NCBI GenBank assembly: GCA_963707835.1
Contig: CAVPRI010000002.1
Coordinates: 124,001-188,000 of the forward strand
Origin: Bog-473 sp963707835
GTDB lineage: Bacteria; Actinomycetota; Acidimicrobiia; Acidimicrobiales; RAAP-2
Direction: 5' to 3'
DNA: 64,000 nucleotides
Shown: one piece after another, positions 18,029 through 27,689 of the stretch
Layout of the letters: each line of letters begins with the position of its first letter
How positions within the stretch are numbered: position 1 is the first letter of the stretch
Made by a program: the position numbers and the translations under genes
The notes under the pieces: model-generated
What the model was told of the DNA's origin: nothing
The model's input: only the letters and a program-made list of their open reading frames with translations
Databases searched by the model: none

Positions 18029-19733
18029 GTGACGGCGAGGAACGACGACGTACTGGGCGTCCAGACCGATCTGGTCGTGGTGGGGAGCGGGGCAGCCGGC
18101 CTGACGGGCGCCCTGGTCGCCGCCATCGGTGGCGCTCGGCGTGACGGTTCTCGAGAAGACCGGCCTGGTGGGCGGCACCACCGCGATCTCCGGTGGCGGC
18201 GCCTGGGTGCCCTGCAACCCGGTCATGGCCGAAGTGGGGCTCGAGGACTCCCGCGAACAGGCGCTCACCTACCTGCGTGCGTGCACCGGCGAGGCCGGCG
18301 AGGACGACCTCCTCGTCGCCCTCGTCGACCACGGGGCCGACATGGTGCGCCTGCTGCAGAAGGAGGCCGACATCCCGTTCCAGGCCTGGCCCGCGATCGG
18401 TGGGGCGATCGACTACCGGGGCTGGCTGCCCGGCGGCATGCGCGGCGGGCGCACCATTGAGGTGCTCGGCATCTCGGTCTCAGAGCTCGGAGAATGGGCC
18501 GACAAACTGCGCAAGGCCCCGGAGCTGCGCAGCTCGGGGAACATGCTCGAGTACTACCGCCAGCGCATGCACCTCACGCGTCCGGGCTCGGACACGGCAA
18601 CGGCGATGGCCACGCCGGACCCGCCGGAGGTCGACACCTACTGGCGCGGTACGGCGCTGATCGCGCGCTTGCTCCAGGCTTGTCTGGGGCGAGGGGTCGT
18701 GGTGCATGTCGACACGCCGGCAGTCGAGGTGGTCATGGAGGACGGCCGGGTCGCGGGCGTGCGGGCCAACCACGATGGCGAGATCGTCGAGTTCCGCGCC
18801 CCGCACGTGCTCATGGCGACTGGTGGCTACGCGCACAACGAGGAGCTCAAGCGGCTCTGGCTCAACCGGCCACTCGTCTACACCTGCGAGAACGAGGCCA
18901 ACGAGGGTGACGGCCACCGTATGGGCGCTGCCGTCGGTGCGCAGCTCGCGGGTCTCGGGGACGCATGGTGGATGCCCCACACTCCGATGCTGGGGCCCGA
19001 CGGTGTCGCGAACGCGGCCGGCACCCGCGAGGACCGTGCGCTACCACACACCATGATGGTGAACCCGGCGGGCAGGCGGTTCATGAACGAGGCCGTCAAC
19101 TACTACGACGCCGGTGAGTCGTTCGGCGACAAGACCGGCGCGGCCCCGCGTGACTGGCCGGCCTGGCTGCTGTTCGACTCGCAGGGCGTGGAGCGCTACG
19201 CCATCCTCGCCTGGAAGATCCCGCCGCGTGAGTACCGGCCCGACTTCGTGCACGAGGGGAGCACCGTCGAGGAGCTCGCCCAGTCGATCGGGGTGGATCC
19301 TGCCACGCTGCAGGACAGCGTCGAGCGGTTCAACGACTTCGCGCGCCGCGGTGTCGACGAGGATTTCCACCGCGGCGAGAACGCGTGGGACCGCGCCTGG
19401 AGCGATCCCGACCATGGCCCCAACTCGTCGCTCGGGACGCTCGAGAAGGGGCCGTTCTTCGCGGTGCCCATGTACCCGGGCGCCATCGCGACTCGCGGCG
19501 GGCTGCGCATTGACGCGACGGGCCGTGTGCTCTCGGCTCTCCGTGGCGAGCCGATCCCGGGTCTGTACGCCTCGGGCAACTGTTCCAACGGCGCCGCTGC
19601 GGGAGCCTACGCCGGTCCCGGGGCGACCATCGGACCCGCCATGACCTTCGGCTACCTCATCGGACGGCAGGTCGCCGAGGCGGCGACGTCCGACGGGAAG
19701 GTCGATGTCGCCACGGCGAGAAAGACGAGCTGA
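18029..19733 (+). CDS. FAD-dependent dehydrogenase, 3-ketosteroid-delta1-dehydrogenase-like (frameshifted)
   Basis: About 567 residues from GTG 18029. The FAD-binding beta-alpha-beta reads VVVGSGAAGLTGALVAA, then in the next frame ALGVTVLEKTGLVGGTTAIS and GGGAWVPCNP. One extra G near 18128 divides them. The C-terminus GLYASGNCSNGAAAGAYAGP followed by GATIGPAMTFGYLIGR is the flavin-loop signature of the KstD/fumarate-reductase flavoprotein group, which introduces double bonds next to a ketone. The ring compound acted on here is unknown. It lies third in the catabolic operon, between an amidohydrolase and an SDR. Confidence 0.88.
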
Positions 19734-19768
19734 GCAGGAGCTCGCGTTCGACAAGAAGGAAGGAGTCC

Positions 19769-20536
19769 ATGGACGGGCTGCAGGACAAGACGGTGCTGAT
19801 CGCCGGAGGAACCGGCATGATCGGCACGGCAACGGCGTTGCGCCTCGCACTGGAGGGTGCACAGGTCGTGGTGGGCTCGCGCACCGACTCCGCCGTCGAA
19901 CAGGTCGTCGAGAAGATCCAGGCCGAGGGCGGTGAGGCGCGACCCGTCCACCTCGACATCGCCGACGAGGGCTCGGTGGCGGCGGCTGTGCGGACGGCAG
20001 TGGACGCCTACGGGGGTCTCGATGCGGTGCACGTGAATGCGGGCAACATGGACCGCGAGGTGATCATGAACGACACCAACGCGGCGGAGATCGACCTCGA
20101 GGTGTTCGACCGCACACTGCAGGTGAACCTCCGCGGGTCTCTCCTCTGCACCCGGTACGCCATCCCCGAGATCCTCAAGCGAGGAGGTGGCTCGCTCGTC
20201 TACACCAGTTCTTCCGCCGCATTCGTCGGCGAACCCGAACGACCCGCCTACGCCGTCAGCAAGATCGGCGTCCATGCCCTGGTGCGGCACGTCGCGTCGC
20301 GATGGGGCAAGGAGGGGATCCGGGCCAACGGCATCGCACCGGGCCCGATCCTGACCGACGAAGCTGAAGGGTATCTACCTCCCGAGTACAAGGAGGCAAT
20401 GTTGGCTCAGGTTCGCAGTCCACGCCTCGGTCGGCCCGAGGACGTCGCGGCGATGGTTGCCTTCCTCATGTCGTCGGAGGGCGAGTGGATCAACGGCCAG
20501 AGTCTCAGTGTCGACGGTGGGATGACCTTGCGCTGA
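19769..20536 (+). CDS. Short-chain dehydrogenase/reductase
   Basis: 255 residues, a classical SDR of normal length. Rossmann motif GGTGMIGTATALRL near residue 12, VHVNAGN in place of the usual NNAG, catalytic Ser in YTSSSAAF and Tyr-Lys in AYAVSK. The C-terminal QSLSVDGGMTLR is typical. A ribosome-binding site AAGGAAGGAG precedes ATG 19769. It probably interconverts a hydroxyl and a keto group on the substrate or an intermediate of the flavin dehydrogenase encoded just upstream, but that is inference from order only. Confidence 0.93.
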   Translation: MDGLQDKTVLIAGGTGMIGTATALRLALEGAQVVVGSRTDSAVEQVVEKIQAEGGEARPVHLDIADEGSVAAAVRTAVDAYGGLDAVHVNAGNMDREVIMNDTNAAEIDLEVFDRTLQVNLRGSLLCTRYAIPEILKRGGGSLVYTSSSAAFVGEPERPAYAVSKIGVHALVRHVASRWGKEGIRANGIAPGPILTDEAEGYLPPEYKEAMLAQVRSPRLGRPEDVAAMVAFLMSSEGEWINGQSLSVDGGMTLR

Positions 20537-20592
20537 TGGTGACGCGACGGACGCACCGACTGAATTTTGACTGAACTTGGAAAGGATCCGAA

Positions 20593-21963
20593 ATGACCAC
20601 CACCGACAAGCTGATCATCGTGTCGGCCGACTCTCACGCCACGGTTCCCGTCGAGCTGTGGTCGGACTACCTCGAGTCGAGCTTCCACGAGTACCTCCCC
20701 AGGCTCCGAAGGGAGCGGGACGTCTACTACGAGTCGGTGTGGCCGCTGAGCAACCAGGTGATGGCGGGCGAGATCCTCGAAGACCACAGCACCGGTGGTG
20801 TCCGGGGCGTGCACGACCTCGGGGTGCGTCTCGAGCAGATGGACCGGGAGGGCATTTCGGCGGAGCTGGTGTACCTCGGCGACTTTCGCACCACTGACCT
20901 CGCCCACAACGTGACCAATGGCGTGTACCCGTTCGAGGTGTGGGACGCCGGCGCCCGCGCGTTCGACCGCTGGATCTTCGATGCCTTCGGAAAGGCGCCG
21001 GACCGCCTCCTTCTCACGGGAGCCATTGGCTCGTGCACCAACATGGACTCGGCAGTCGCCGAAGTGCGCTGGATCGCCGACCACGGTTTCGTGGGGACGT
21101 TCACGCCGGGCTTCATGCGTCATGCGGACATGCCGCCACTGTTCGACGACTACTGGGAGCCGTTCTGGGCCGAGTGCGAGTCACGCGGAATCGCGTTGGT
21201 GGTGCACGCCGGGTACGGAGAGGAGCAGGGAGTCACCTACGAGCACATGGAGCGGATCTACCGCGAGGTGAAGGAGTCGGGCGGTAGCGAGATGGACATG
21301 GTGATGCGGCTGGCGACCGAGCTGTTCACATCGAGCTTCTTCTCGGATCCGAAGCCGCGGCAGCCGATGTGGCAGTTGATGTTGGGAGGCGTGTTCGACC
21401 GCCACCCCGATCTGAAACTGGTCATGACGGAGGTTCGGGTCGACTGGCTACCCGCCACCCTGTCCTATCTCGACGGGCTGTTCGAGGAACACCGTGCCGA
21501 TCTCCGCGCCAAGCGGTGCCCGAGCGAGTACTGGCGCGACAACTGCATGGCCGGTGCCTCCTTCATCCACAAGGTCGAGGTGGAGATGCGCCACCAGATC
21601 GGGGTGGAGTCCCTGATGTTCGGCCGCGACTATCCGCACCCCGAGGGAACCTGGCCCAACACACCCGACTGGCTTCGTGACGCGTTCGCCGAGGTCCCCG
21701 AGGACGAGCTTCGGCTCATGCTCGGCGAGAACGCCATCCGCTTCTTCGGGCTCGACGAAGGCGCCTTGGCCGCCGTCGCCGATCGAATCGGCCCGACCGT
21801 CGAGTCCATCACCGGCGAGGGTCCCGCGGTGAACCCCGAGGTGATCAATCTCTTCGACGTGCGGGGTGGCTACCTGAAGCCGGCGGAGGGAGGGGAGAAG
21901 ATCCCTGAGATCGACGCCACCGTACGTCGGGACCTCGCCGGCATCGGCGCACGGGAGTCGTAG
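20593..21963 (+). CDS. Amidohydrolase family 2 protein
   Basis: 456 residues from ATG 20593, with GGAAAGGATCC as ribosome-binding site. The N-terminus LIIVSADSHATVPVELWSDY and the signature FGRDYPHPEGTWPNT are both intact. Sequence features such as LTGAIGSCTNMDSAVAEVRW, FTPGFMRHADMPPLFDDYWE and VMTEVRVDWLPATLSYLD closely match the amidohydrolases at 41677-43065 and 63612-64000, so these three form one subgroup. It is the last gene of the 15.6-22 kb operon. No signal peptide is seen, so it acts in the cytoplasm. Confidence 0.92.
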   Translation: MTTTDKLIIVSADSHATVPVELWSDYLESSFHEYLPRLRRERDVYYESVWPLSNQVMAGEILEDHSTGGVRGVHDLGVRLEQMDREGISAELVYLGDFRTTDLAHNVTNGVYPFEVWDAGARAFDRWIFDAFGKAPDRLLLTGAIGSCTNMDSAVAEVRWIADHGFVGTFTPGFMRHADMPPLFDDYWEPFWAECESRGIALVVHAGYGEEQGVTYEHMERIYREVKESGGSEMDMVMRLATELFTSSFFSDPKPRQPMWQLMLGGVFDRHPDLKLVMTEVRVDWLPATLSYLDGLFEEHRADLRAKRCPSEYWRDNCMAGASFIHKVEVEMRHQIGVESLMFGRDYPHPEGTWPNTPDWLRDAFAEVPEDELRLMLGENAIRFFGLDEGALAAVADRIGPTVESITGEGPAVNPEVINLFDVRGGYLKPAEGGEKIPEIDATVRRDLAGIGARES

Positions 21964-21987
21964 CGCCAACTCTCTTCCGAAGGGACG

Positions 21988-22926
21988 TCAGCCGCTCGGG
22001 GTCACGGCCGTGATGGTGTCCACCTGGGCCAGCACGTCAGCCCCCGGCCGCCAGGCGCCGGCGGCCACGTTGGCGTGTACCTGTTCGGGCTTGGTGGCGC
22101 CGGCGATGACCGAAGATATTGAGGGACGGGTCAACAGCCAGCTGATGGCCAGGTCCAACACACTGTGCCCGTGGTCGGCAGCCAGGCTCTCGAGGGCCGC
22201 CACCTGCGCCATGCGGGCATCCGCCAGATCGGCGGCGGCGCGGTCCCCCATGGCGGCCAGACGCGTGCCCTCCGGCGCCGGCTCCCCGGCGCGGTACTTG
22301 CCGCTGAGAAGTCCACTGGCCAGTGGGTAGAAGGGGAGGAAGGAAACCCCCGTGCGGTCGCAGAAGTCGAGGACGCCGTCGCGTTCGGGGTCCCGGTCCA
22401 AGACGTTGTAGTGGTTCTGCACGCTGGCGAAGCCCGGTTGGCCTTCGGTGACGGCACCGGCAGCTTCCTCGAGCATCGCGGCGGTGAAGTTGGAGCAGCC
22501 GATCTCACGGACTTTGCCCTCGTGGACCAGATCGGCCAACGCTCCGAGCGTCTCGGCCACAGGGGTCTGGGGGTCAGGGAGATGAAGCTGGTAGAGGTCG
22601 ATCCGGTCGGTGCCCAGCCGGTTCAGGCTGGCCTCGACGGCACGGCGCACGTAGCTGGGTGAACCGCCACCTTCGACGTCGCCGAAGGCCATGCCGAACT
22701 TGGTGGCCACGACGACCTCGTCGCGGTGTGACCCCAGTGCCTCGCCCAGATACGTCTCGCTCTTGGTGCGGCCGTACCCATCGGCCGTGTCGAAGAGCGT
22801 GATTCCGGCATGGAGCGCGGCCCCGACCACGGCGTGCGAGTCGTCGCGTCCGATTCGCATGCCGAAGTTGTTGCACCCGAGCCCGACCTCGCTGACCTCG
22901 AGCGAGCCGATCTTCCGCGTTTGCAT
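21988..22926 (-). CDS. Aldo/keto reductase
   Basis: 312 residues. The family barrel starts with MQTRKIGSLEVSEVGLGCNN. The catalytic tetrad is recognisable: Asp and Tyr in LFDTADGYG, Lys in VVATKFG and His in LYQLHLPDP. The C-terminal NADPH-binding segment SSVIAGATKPEQVHANVAA is present. Such enzymes reduce aldehydes and ketones with NADPH. It converges on the catabolic operon (25 bp between stops) and diverges from the ABC1 kinase gene, so it is not part of that operon. Confidence 0.94.
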   Translation of the reverse strand: MQTRKIGSLEVSEVGLGCNNFGMRIGRDDSHAVVGAALHAGITLFDTADGYGRTKSETYLGEALGSHRDEVVVATKFGMAFGDVEGGGSPSYVRRAVEASLNRLGTDRIDLYQLHLPDPQTPVAETLGALADLVHEGKVREIGCSNFTAAMLEEAAGAVTEGQPGFASVQNHYNVLDRDPERDGVLDFCDRTGVSFLPFYPLASGLLSGKYRAGEPAPEGTRLAAMGDRAAADLADARMAQVAALESLAADHGHSVLDLAISWLLTRPSISSVIAGATKPEQVHANVAAGAWRPGADVLAQVDTITAVTPSG

Positions 22927-22981
22927 GGGCGCCTCCTCAATTCGGCTGGCCGGTCGTCCCTTGCACCGGCTGCCGTACTGT

Positions 22982-22995
22982 ACCGGCGCGCCGGT
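22982..22995. promoter_or_regulatory. 14-bp perfect palindrome ACCGGCGCGCCGGT
   Basis: It lies in the 85-bp gap between the divergent aldo/keto reductase and ABC1 kinase genes, 17 bp before the kinase ATG. A regulator site is possible, but GC-rich palindromes arise readily in this base composition. Confidence 0.3.
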
Positions 22996-23011
22996 CGCCT
23001 ACCCTGACCCG

Positions 23012-24526
23012 ATGAGCACCGGGGCTGAATCGGCCGACGACAACCTGGAGTCGCCCCTGCCCCACGCTCCGACCGAGGACGTGCCCCGGATCCACCCCCG
23101 CTCACTCCCCGAGCCCACGCGGCGTGAGCTGTTTCGCCGTGGCCGCACCATCGCCATGGTCGTGGGGCTCCATTTCGCCCCGACCCTGCTGCGCCAGCTG
23201 CGAACCATCCGGCAAGGTCCATTGCCGGCCTGGCAGCTGGCCCGACCCCTGCGCAAGAGCTTCGTGGACCTCGGGGGGACGTTCATGAAGTTCGGCCAGA
23301 TCATCGCCTCGTCGCCTGGCCTGTTCGGTGACGAGGCGGCCGACGAATTCCGCGCCTGCCTCGACACGGGCCCTCCGGTGCCGTTCCCCGACGTGCGCCA
23401 GCAGGTGGAGGAAGACCTTGGCCTCTCGTTGCACGACGCCTTCGCCGAGTTCGATTCCCGCCCGATCGGCACGGCGTCGATCGCCGTCGTGCACCGGGCT
23501 CGTCTGCACGACGGGCGCGTGGTGGCCGTGAAGGTGCTGAGGCCTGGGATCGAGCACGTGGTGGCGACCGACCTCGACCTCATGCAGCCGTTGCTCGAGA
23601 TCCTGGTGCGCCAGACGGGCGACCAAATGGCCGGCTCGACTCTTCAGGTTCTCGATGGGTTTCGTGTCCAGATCGGCGAGGAAATGGACCTGCGCAACGA
23701 GGCACGCTCCATGGAGCACTTCCGCCGCCTCCAGGGGGAGTTCGGCCTGTCGCGCCTGGCCGTGCCCGAGCCGTACCGCGAGCTCTCGGGACGCAACGTG
23801 CTGACCATGGAGTTCTTCGACGGAGTGCCGATCGACGACCTGGCCCAGGTGGCCGAACTGGGATTCGACCCCACCCCCCTCGTGGAGGAGGTGATGCGCG
23901 CCTTCTTCCTCACCACCGTGCGGTGGGGGGCGTTCCACGGTGACGTGCACGCCGGCAACATGATGCTCTTGCGCGATGGGCGGATCGGGATCATCGACTG
24001 GGGCATCGTGGGGCGTCTGGACGCGGCGACGCACCGCTTCTTCCTGGCGCTCCTCTCGGCGGGGCTGGGCAACGAGGCGGCGTGGCCGGTGCTGACCCGG
24101 CACATCACCAACGTGTACGGTCCGGCCATCGGACTGGCGGTCGGTCTCTCGGACGAGGAACTTCCGGTCTTCTTCCGCTCCATTGTCGAGCCCGCTCTGA
24201 CGCGTCCTTTCGGCGAGGTCAGCCTGGCCGGCATCATGCAGACGATTCAGCTCCAGATGGCGCGAGCCCAGGGGATGGAGGCGCACCGACGCAGTCTGCG
24301 GGCGATCCTCCGACGTCTCCAGACGCAGCGCGCCCTGCGCCGGCTCGCCGACCAGTCGGGCGGGCTCATGTCCGACTTCGACCGGGGGACCTTCCTGCTG
24401 GCCAAACAGCTCATGTATTTCGAACGCTACGGCCGCATGTTCGTCTCGAACGTCCCGCTCCTCCACGACCGAGAATTCCTCGAGCGGCTCCTGGCGGGGG
24501 TCGACCTCTCCGACCTGGACGAGTGA
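23012..24526 (+). CDS. ABC1/UbiB-family atypical kinase
   Basis: 504 residues from ATG 23012. The family-specific KxGQ motif is in FMKFGQIIASSPG. The altered nucleotide loop reads GTASIAVVHRARL, followed by the Lys strand VVAVKVLRPGI. The catalytic loop is HGDVHAGNMMLL and the metal-binding DFG-equivalent is IIDWGIVGRLD. A C-terminal helical part follows. In other bacteria UbiB-type proteins support isoprenoid-quinone handling and membrane lipid biology. The actinobacterial targets are less clear. It probably attaches to the inner face of the membrane. It is monocistronic or read with gltX. Confidence 0.92.
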   Translation: MSTGAESADDNLESPLPHAPTEDVPRIHPRSLPEPTRRELFRRGRTIAMVVGLHFAPTLLRQLRTIRQGPLPAWQLARPLRKSFVDLGGTFMKFGQIIASSPGLFGDEAADEFRACLDTGPPVPFPDVRQQVEEDLGLSLHDAFAEFDSRPIGTASIAVVHRARLHDGRVVAVKVLRPGIEHVVATDLDLMQPLLEILVRQTGDQMAGSTLQVLDGFRVQIGEEMDLRNEARSMEHFRRLQGEFGLSRLAVPEPYRELSGRNVLTMEFFDGVPIDDLAQVAELGFDPTPLVEEVMRAFFLTTVRWGAFHGDVHAGNMMLLRDGRIGIIDWGIVGRLDAATHRFFLALLSAGLGNEAAWPVLTRHITNVYGPAIGLAVGLSDEELPVFFRSIVEPALTRPFGEVSLAGIMQTIQLQMARAQGMEAHRRSLRAILRRLQTQRALRRLADQSGGLMSDFDRGTFLLAKQLMYFERYGRMFVSNVPLLHDREFLERLLAGVDLSDLDE

Positions 24527-24668
24527 GGCCTGCCCCGGACCACCGCGAGGCCGACCGGTATGATCGGCCATGTCAACCGCGACCGAACGAGGAGGGGCGC
24601 GTGAGGGTCGTCGTGCGCCGAGGGGTCCCGTGCTACCCGGTGGTCGGCGCGATACCGATTGAGGAAGA

Positions 24669-26184
24669 CTGACACTCCAGACGCCGACCTCGCCGCGCGC
24701 CCGTTTCGCTCCGTCGCCGACCGGATACTTCCACGTCGGGAGCGCACGGGCCGCGCTGTTCAACTGGCTGTTCGTCCGCCGCCTGGGCGGAACGTTCATT
24801 CTCCGGATTGAGGACACCGACGAAGCGCGGAACCGTCCCGAGTGGACCGACGGCATCATTGGCGCGCTCGATTGGCTCGGGATGTCGCCCGACGAGGGCC
24901 CCTACTTCCAGTCGGAAATGGACGCGGTGCACGGCGCGGCGATCGAGGCGCTATGGGCCAGCGGAGCGCTCTACGCGTGCGAGTGCACCCGAGAGGAGAT
25001 CGACGAGCGGACGCGGCAACGTGCTGCCGCTGGCGACCCGACACCCGGCTATGACGGCCATTGCCGCGACCTCGGCTTGCCCCGTGGGGACGGCCGGGCT
25101 CTGCGGTTCCGCACTCCCGACGAGGGCGTGGTGCCGGTGCACGACCTGGTACGCGGTGACCTCGAGTTCCCACTGCGGGCGCTCGAGGACTTCATCTGCG
25201 TGAAGGGCAACGGCAAGCCGCTCTTCGTCCTGGCCAACGCCGTCGACGATCGCACCATGGCCATCACGCACGTGATCCGCGGTGAAGATCAACTGCCGAC
25301 CACGCCGCGTCAAATCATGCTCTGGGCAGCATTGAACGCTGCCGAGGACAACGATCTGGCCCTCCCCGCATACGCCCATCTGCCCCTCTTGGTGAACGAG
25401 CAGGGCAAGAAGCTGTCCAAGCGGCGGGACCCGGTGGCGGTGGAGATGTACCGAGAGCAGGGCTATCTGCCTTCGGCCTTTCGCAACTACCTGGCCCTGT
25501 TGGGCTGGAGCCCCGGTGACGAGGAGATCGTGCCGCTCGAGGAGATCGTGGACCGGTTCCGGCTCGAGGACGTGCAACGCTCACCCGCCTACTTCGACAC
25601 GAAGAAGCTCTCGCACGTCAACGGCGTCTACATCCGGGCGCTGTCCCTGCCTGACTTCGTCTCGGCGGCCCGGCCATGGGTTGACCCGGTCCCGGGCGAG
25701 TGGGCGCCGGGCGGGTGGCGCGACCCCGACACGGGCGCGCCGGCCACCGAACCGCCGCCCTGGCCGCCCGAGCGCTTCGACGCAGGGAGATTCTCGGCGC
25801 TGGCGGAGGTCACCCGAGAGCGGGTCACTGTCCTTGGCGAGGTTCCGGGGCTCGTCGACTTCGTGTTCCTCCACGACACACCCGACGACCCCGAGAGCTG
25901 GACAAAGGCGGTGGCGAGCGACGAGGAGGCACCCCGGATATTGGCCGACGCTCTTGAGGCCTATCAGACCTGTCCGTGGGACCTCGAGTCCTTGCACGCC
26001 GCCACGCTGGCCATCGCCGAACGCCTCGGCCGCAAGTTGGGCAAGGCCCAGGCTCCGATTCGGGTGGCGGTCATGGGACGAACGCCGCGGCCTCCCGCTG
26101 TTCGACTCCCTGGTCGTGCTCGGCCGCGACGAGACGTGCCGCCGGCTGGTCAGCGCGTTGGCGCGGCTGTTCCCGGCAGCCTGA
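24669..26184 (+). CDS. gltX: Glutamyl-tRNA synthetase (frameshifted near the C-terminus; start unresolved)
   Basis: Class I synthetase that charges tRNA-Glu. The signature ARFAPSPTGYFHVGSARAAL sits near the start, FILRIEDTDEARNRPEWTDG follows, and the KMSKS equivalent is KKLSKRRDP. The frame is open from 24663 but has no ATG, GTG or TTG before the PSPTG motif; CTG 24669 is a placeholder and an indel upstream is possible. One extra C near 26092 throws the frame into the next gene. The true end, LPLFDSLVVLGRDETCRRLV through LFPAA with TGA at 26182, lies in the +1 frame. It lies upstream of tRNA-Gln and tRNA-Glu. Confidence 0.93.
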
Positions 26185-26807
26185 TGCTCCTTGCCCCTCT
26201 TCGCTGGGCGTTGCGCATCGGCGTCGTCGTATTGGCCGGCATCGTCTTGTACTTCGGCGTGACCCTGGTGCAGGTGTGGTTGACCTCGCGCCGCTACGAT
26301 CCACATCCGGCGGGAGCCATCCTGGTCATGGGCGCGGCCCAGTACAACTGCGTGCCCTCACCAGACCTTCGGGCCCGGCTCAACGAGGCCGACATGCTGT
26401 ACCGCGGCGGCGATGCACACCTGATCATGGTGACTGGCAACAAGCGGCCAGGTGACGCCTGCACCGAAGCGGAGTCGGGGGCGAGGTATCTCGAAAAGGT
26501 GGACGACGTGCCGGCGAGCGACATCCTCAAAGCTGGCGGCGACGACAGCTATGAAAACGTCGCCGACGCTCTCCCCGTGCTCCGGGCGCACCACGTCCAC
26601 GACGTCCTCGTCACCACCGACCCCTTCCACGAGGACCGTTCCATGGCAATCGTGTCGGAACTGTCGATGGTGCCGAGCCCGACGCCGACCCGGACCTCGC
26701 CCATTACGGGCTGGTCCACCCTGCCCTATTTCATGAAAGAAACGGTCGGCGTCGGACTCGGCCGTATCATCGGCTTCAACCATCTGGAGTGGCTGCACGC
26801 CGCCTGA
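26184..26807 (+). CDS. DUF218/YdcF-family membrane-anchored protein
   Basis: 207 residues. ATG 26184 overlaps the gltX stop (TGATG). One hydrophobic helix (LRIGVVVLAGIVLYFGVTLV) anchors it, followed by the DUF218 fold: GAILVMGAAQYNCVPSPDLR, LNEADMLYRGGDAHLIMVTG, and DDSYENVADALPVLRAH with VLVTTDPFHEDRSM. In the family these segments form a Rossmann-like site. Some members act in cell-envelope polysaccharide or vitamin metabolism, but no exact role can be assigned. In the raw sequence it is fused to gltX by the upstream frameshift. Confidence 0.88.
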   Translation: MLLAPLRWALRIGVVVLAGIVLYFGVTLVQVWLTSRRYDPHPAGAILVMGAAQYNCVPSPDLRARLNEADMLYRGGDAHLIMVTGNKRPGDACTEAESGARYLEKVDDVPASDILKAGGDDSYENVADALPVLRAHHVHDVLVTTDPFHEDRSMAIVSELSMVPSPTPTRTSPITGWSTLPYFMKETVGVGLGRIIGFNHLEWLHAA

Positions 26808-26841
26808 GCCGCGCCAGCGTGACCTGCGAGCCCATCGGCGA

Positions 26842-27348
26842 TCAGAGGCCGGGTTGGTCTGACGCCGAGGGGACGGCGAAGGTGATCGGCACCACCGTTC
26901 CTTGACCCTGGGCGGTGCTGATCCCGATCACACAGGTGGTATTGCCTGGCACTCCGCAGTAGCCGTCCCCGACGATGCCGGTCCTTACGAGGAAGTGGGC
27001 TGAGAAGGAGCCGTTGCGGTCGACCCGGATGAGGGCGGCGTGTGTGATGTCGCAGTGCGACGCATCTCTCGAGGGATTCATGTGGCCGCGTACGCTCGCG
27101 GTGCATTCGGCGATGAACCATGCCGGCGCGCCGTTCGCCGGAGGCTTTCCCAGTCCCCGGCCTGTCACGGTGACAGCCTGGCCCTCGACAAGGCCGTGGC
27201 TCGGCAGCACCCTGGCCGTCACGCCCGGCCGGGGTGCCTGGGCGGCTCCGGCGCAAGAAGGAGTGACGAGCGGAGCCAGGGTGAGGACGGCCAGGCATCC
27301 CCCACGTCCGGCATATCCGGTGATCGCGCCCCTCGACCACCCGCGCAC
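26842..27348 (-). CDS. Secreted protein with neocarzinostatin-like (enediyne apoprotein) fold
   Basis: 168 residues with a signal peptide (basic start, hydrophobic CLAVLTLAPLVTPS, likely cleavage after AGAAQA near residue 37). The mature part reads VTARVLPSHGLVEGQAVTVT then GRGL, later WFIAECTASV, CDITHAALIRVDRNGSFSAH and YCGVPGNTTCVIGISTAQG, ending VPITFAVP. These are the strands and Cys pairs of the immunoglobulin-like fold shared by neocarzinostatin-type apoproteins and many uncharacterised actinobacterial exported proteins. No enediyne synthase gene is nearby, so a ligand-binding or surface role is as likely. It converges on the DUF218 gene. Confidence 0.7.
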   Translation of the reverse strand: MRGWSRGAITGYAGRGGCLAVLTLAPLVTPSCAGAAQAPRPGVTARVLPSHGLVEGQAVTVTGRGLGKPPANGAPAWFIAECTASVRGHMNPSRDASHCDITHAALIRVDRNGSFSAHFLVRTGIVGDGYCGVPGNTTCVIGISTAQGQGTVVPITFAVPSASDQPGL

Positions 27349-27506
27349 GCCTCTCCTCTCGACCGCCTCGGCTCTCCGCTGGACTTAGTCGGGGATCCCG
27401 GGCGCCGCATCATGCCACCGGGGCAGCGCCGGATCGTCGCGCCCCCACCCTTGTGATCCGGCCGACCAGGGTCAGAAGTCGCTGGGCTAATCTGAACGTC
27501 ACCCAT

Positions 27507-27578
27507 TCGGGGGTGGTGTAATCGGCAACACGACTGGTTCTGGTCCAGTTATTGAGGGTTCGAGTCCTTCCCCCCGAG
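27507..27578 (+). tRNA. tRNA-Gln (anticodon CTG)
   Basis: A full cloverleaf of 72 nt. The acceptor stem TCGGGGG pairs with CCCCCGA, the anticodon loop TTCTGGT carries CTG, and the T arm is GAGGGTTCGAGTCCTTC. G78 is the discriminator; CCA is not fully encoded. It lies 158 bp beyond the start of the divergent secreted-protein gene. Confidence 0.93.
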
Positions 27579-27617
27579 CACTGGTGACGACCATCTCTGT
27601 GATGGCGTCTCCACACG

Positions 27618-27688
27618 GCCCCATCGTCTAGTGGCCTAGGACACCACCCTCTCAAGGTGGCGACACGGGTTCGAATCCCGTTGGGGCT
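27618..27688 (+). tRNA. tRNA-Glu (anticodon CTC)
   Basis: Cloverleaf of 71 nt. Acceptor GCCCCAT pairs with TTGGGGC except at its last position, D arm CGTCTAGTGGCCTAGGAC, anticodon stem CCACC/GGTGG with loop CTCTCAA, and T arm CGGGTTCGAATCCCG. It lies 39 bp after tRNA-Gln and 129 bp before the integrase start. Its 3' end is a plausible site of integration. Confidence 0.92.
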
Positions 27689-27689
27689 G

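Noticed and set aside
24882..26807. A 641-residue fusion of glutamyl-tRNA synthetase with a DUF218 protein
   Set aside because: The true gltX end is in the next frame with a TGATG overlap to the DUF218 start; one extra base near 26092 creates the apparent fusion.
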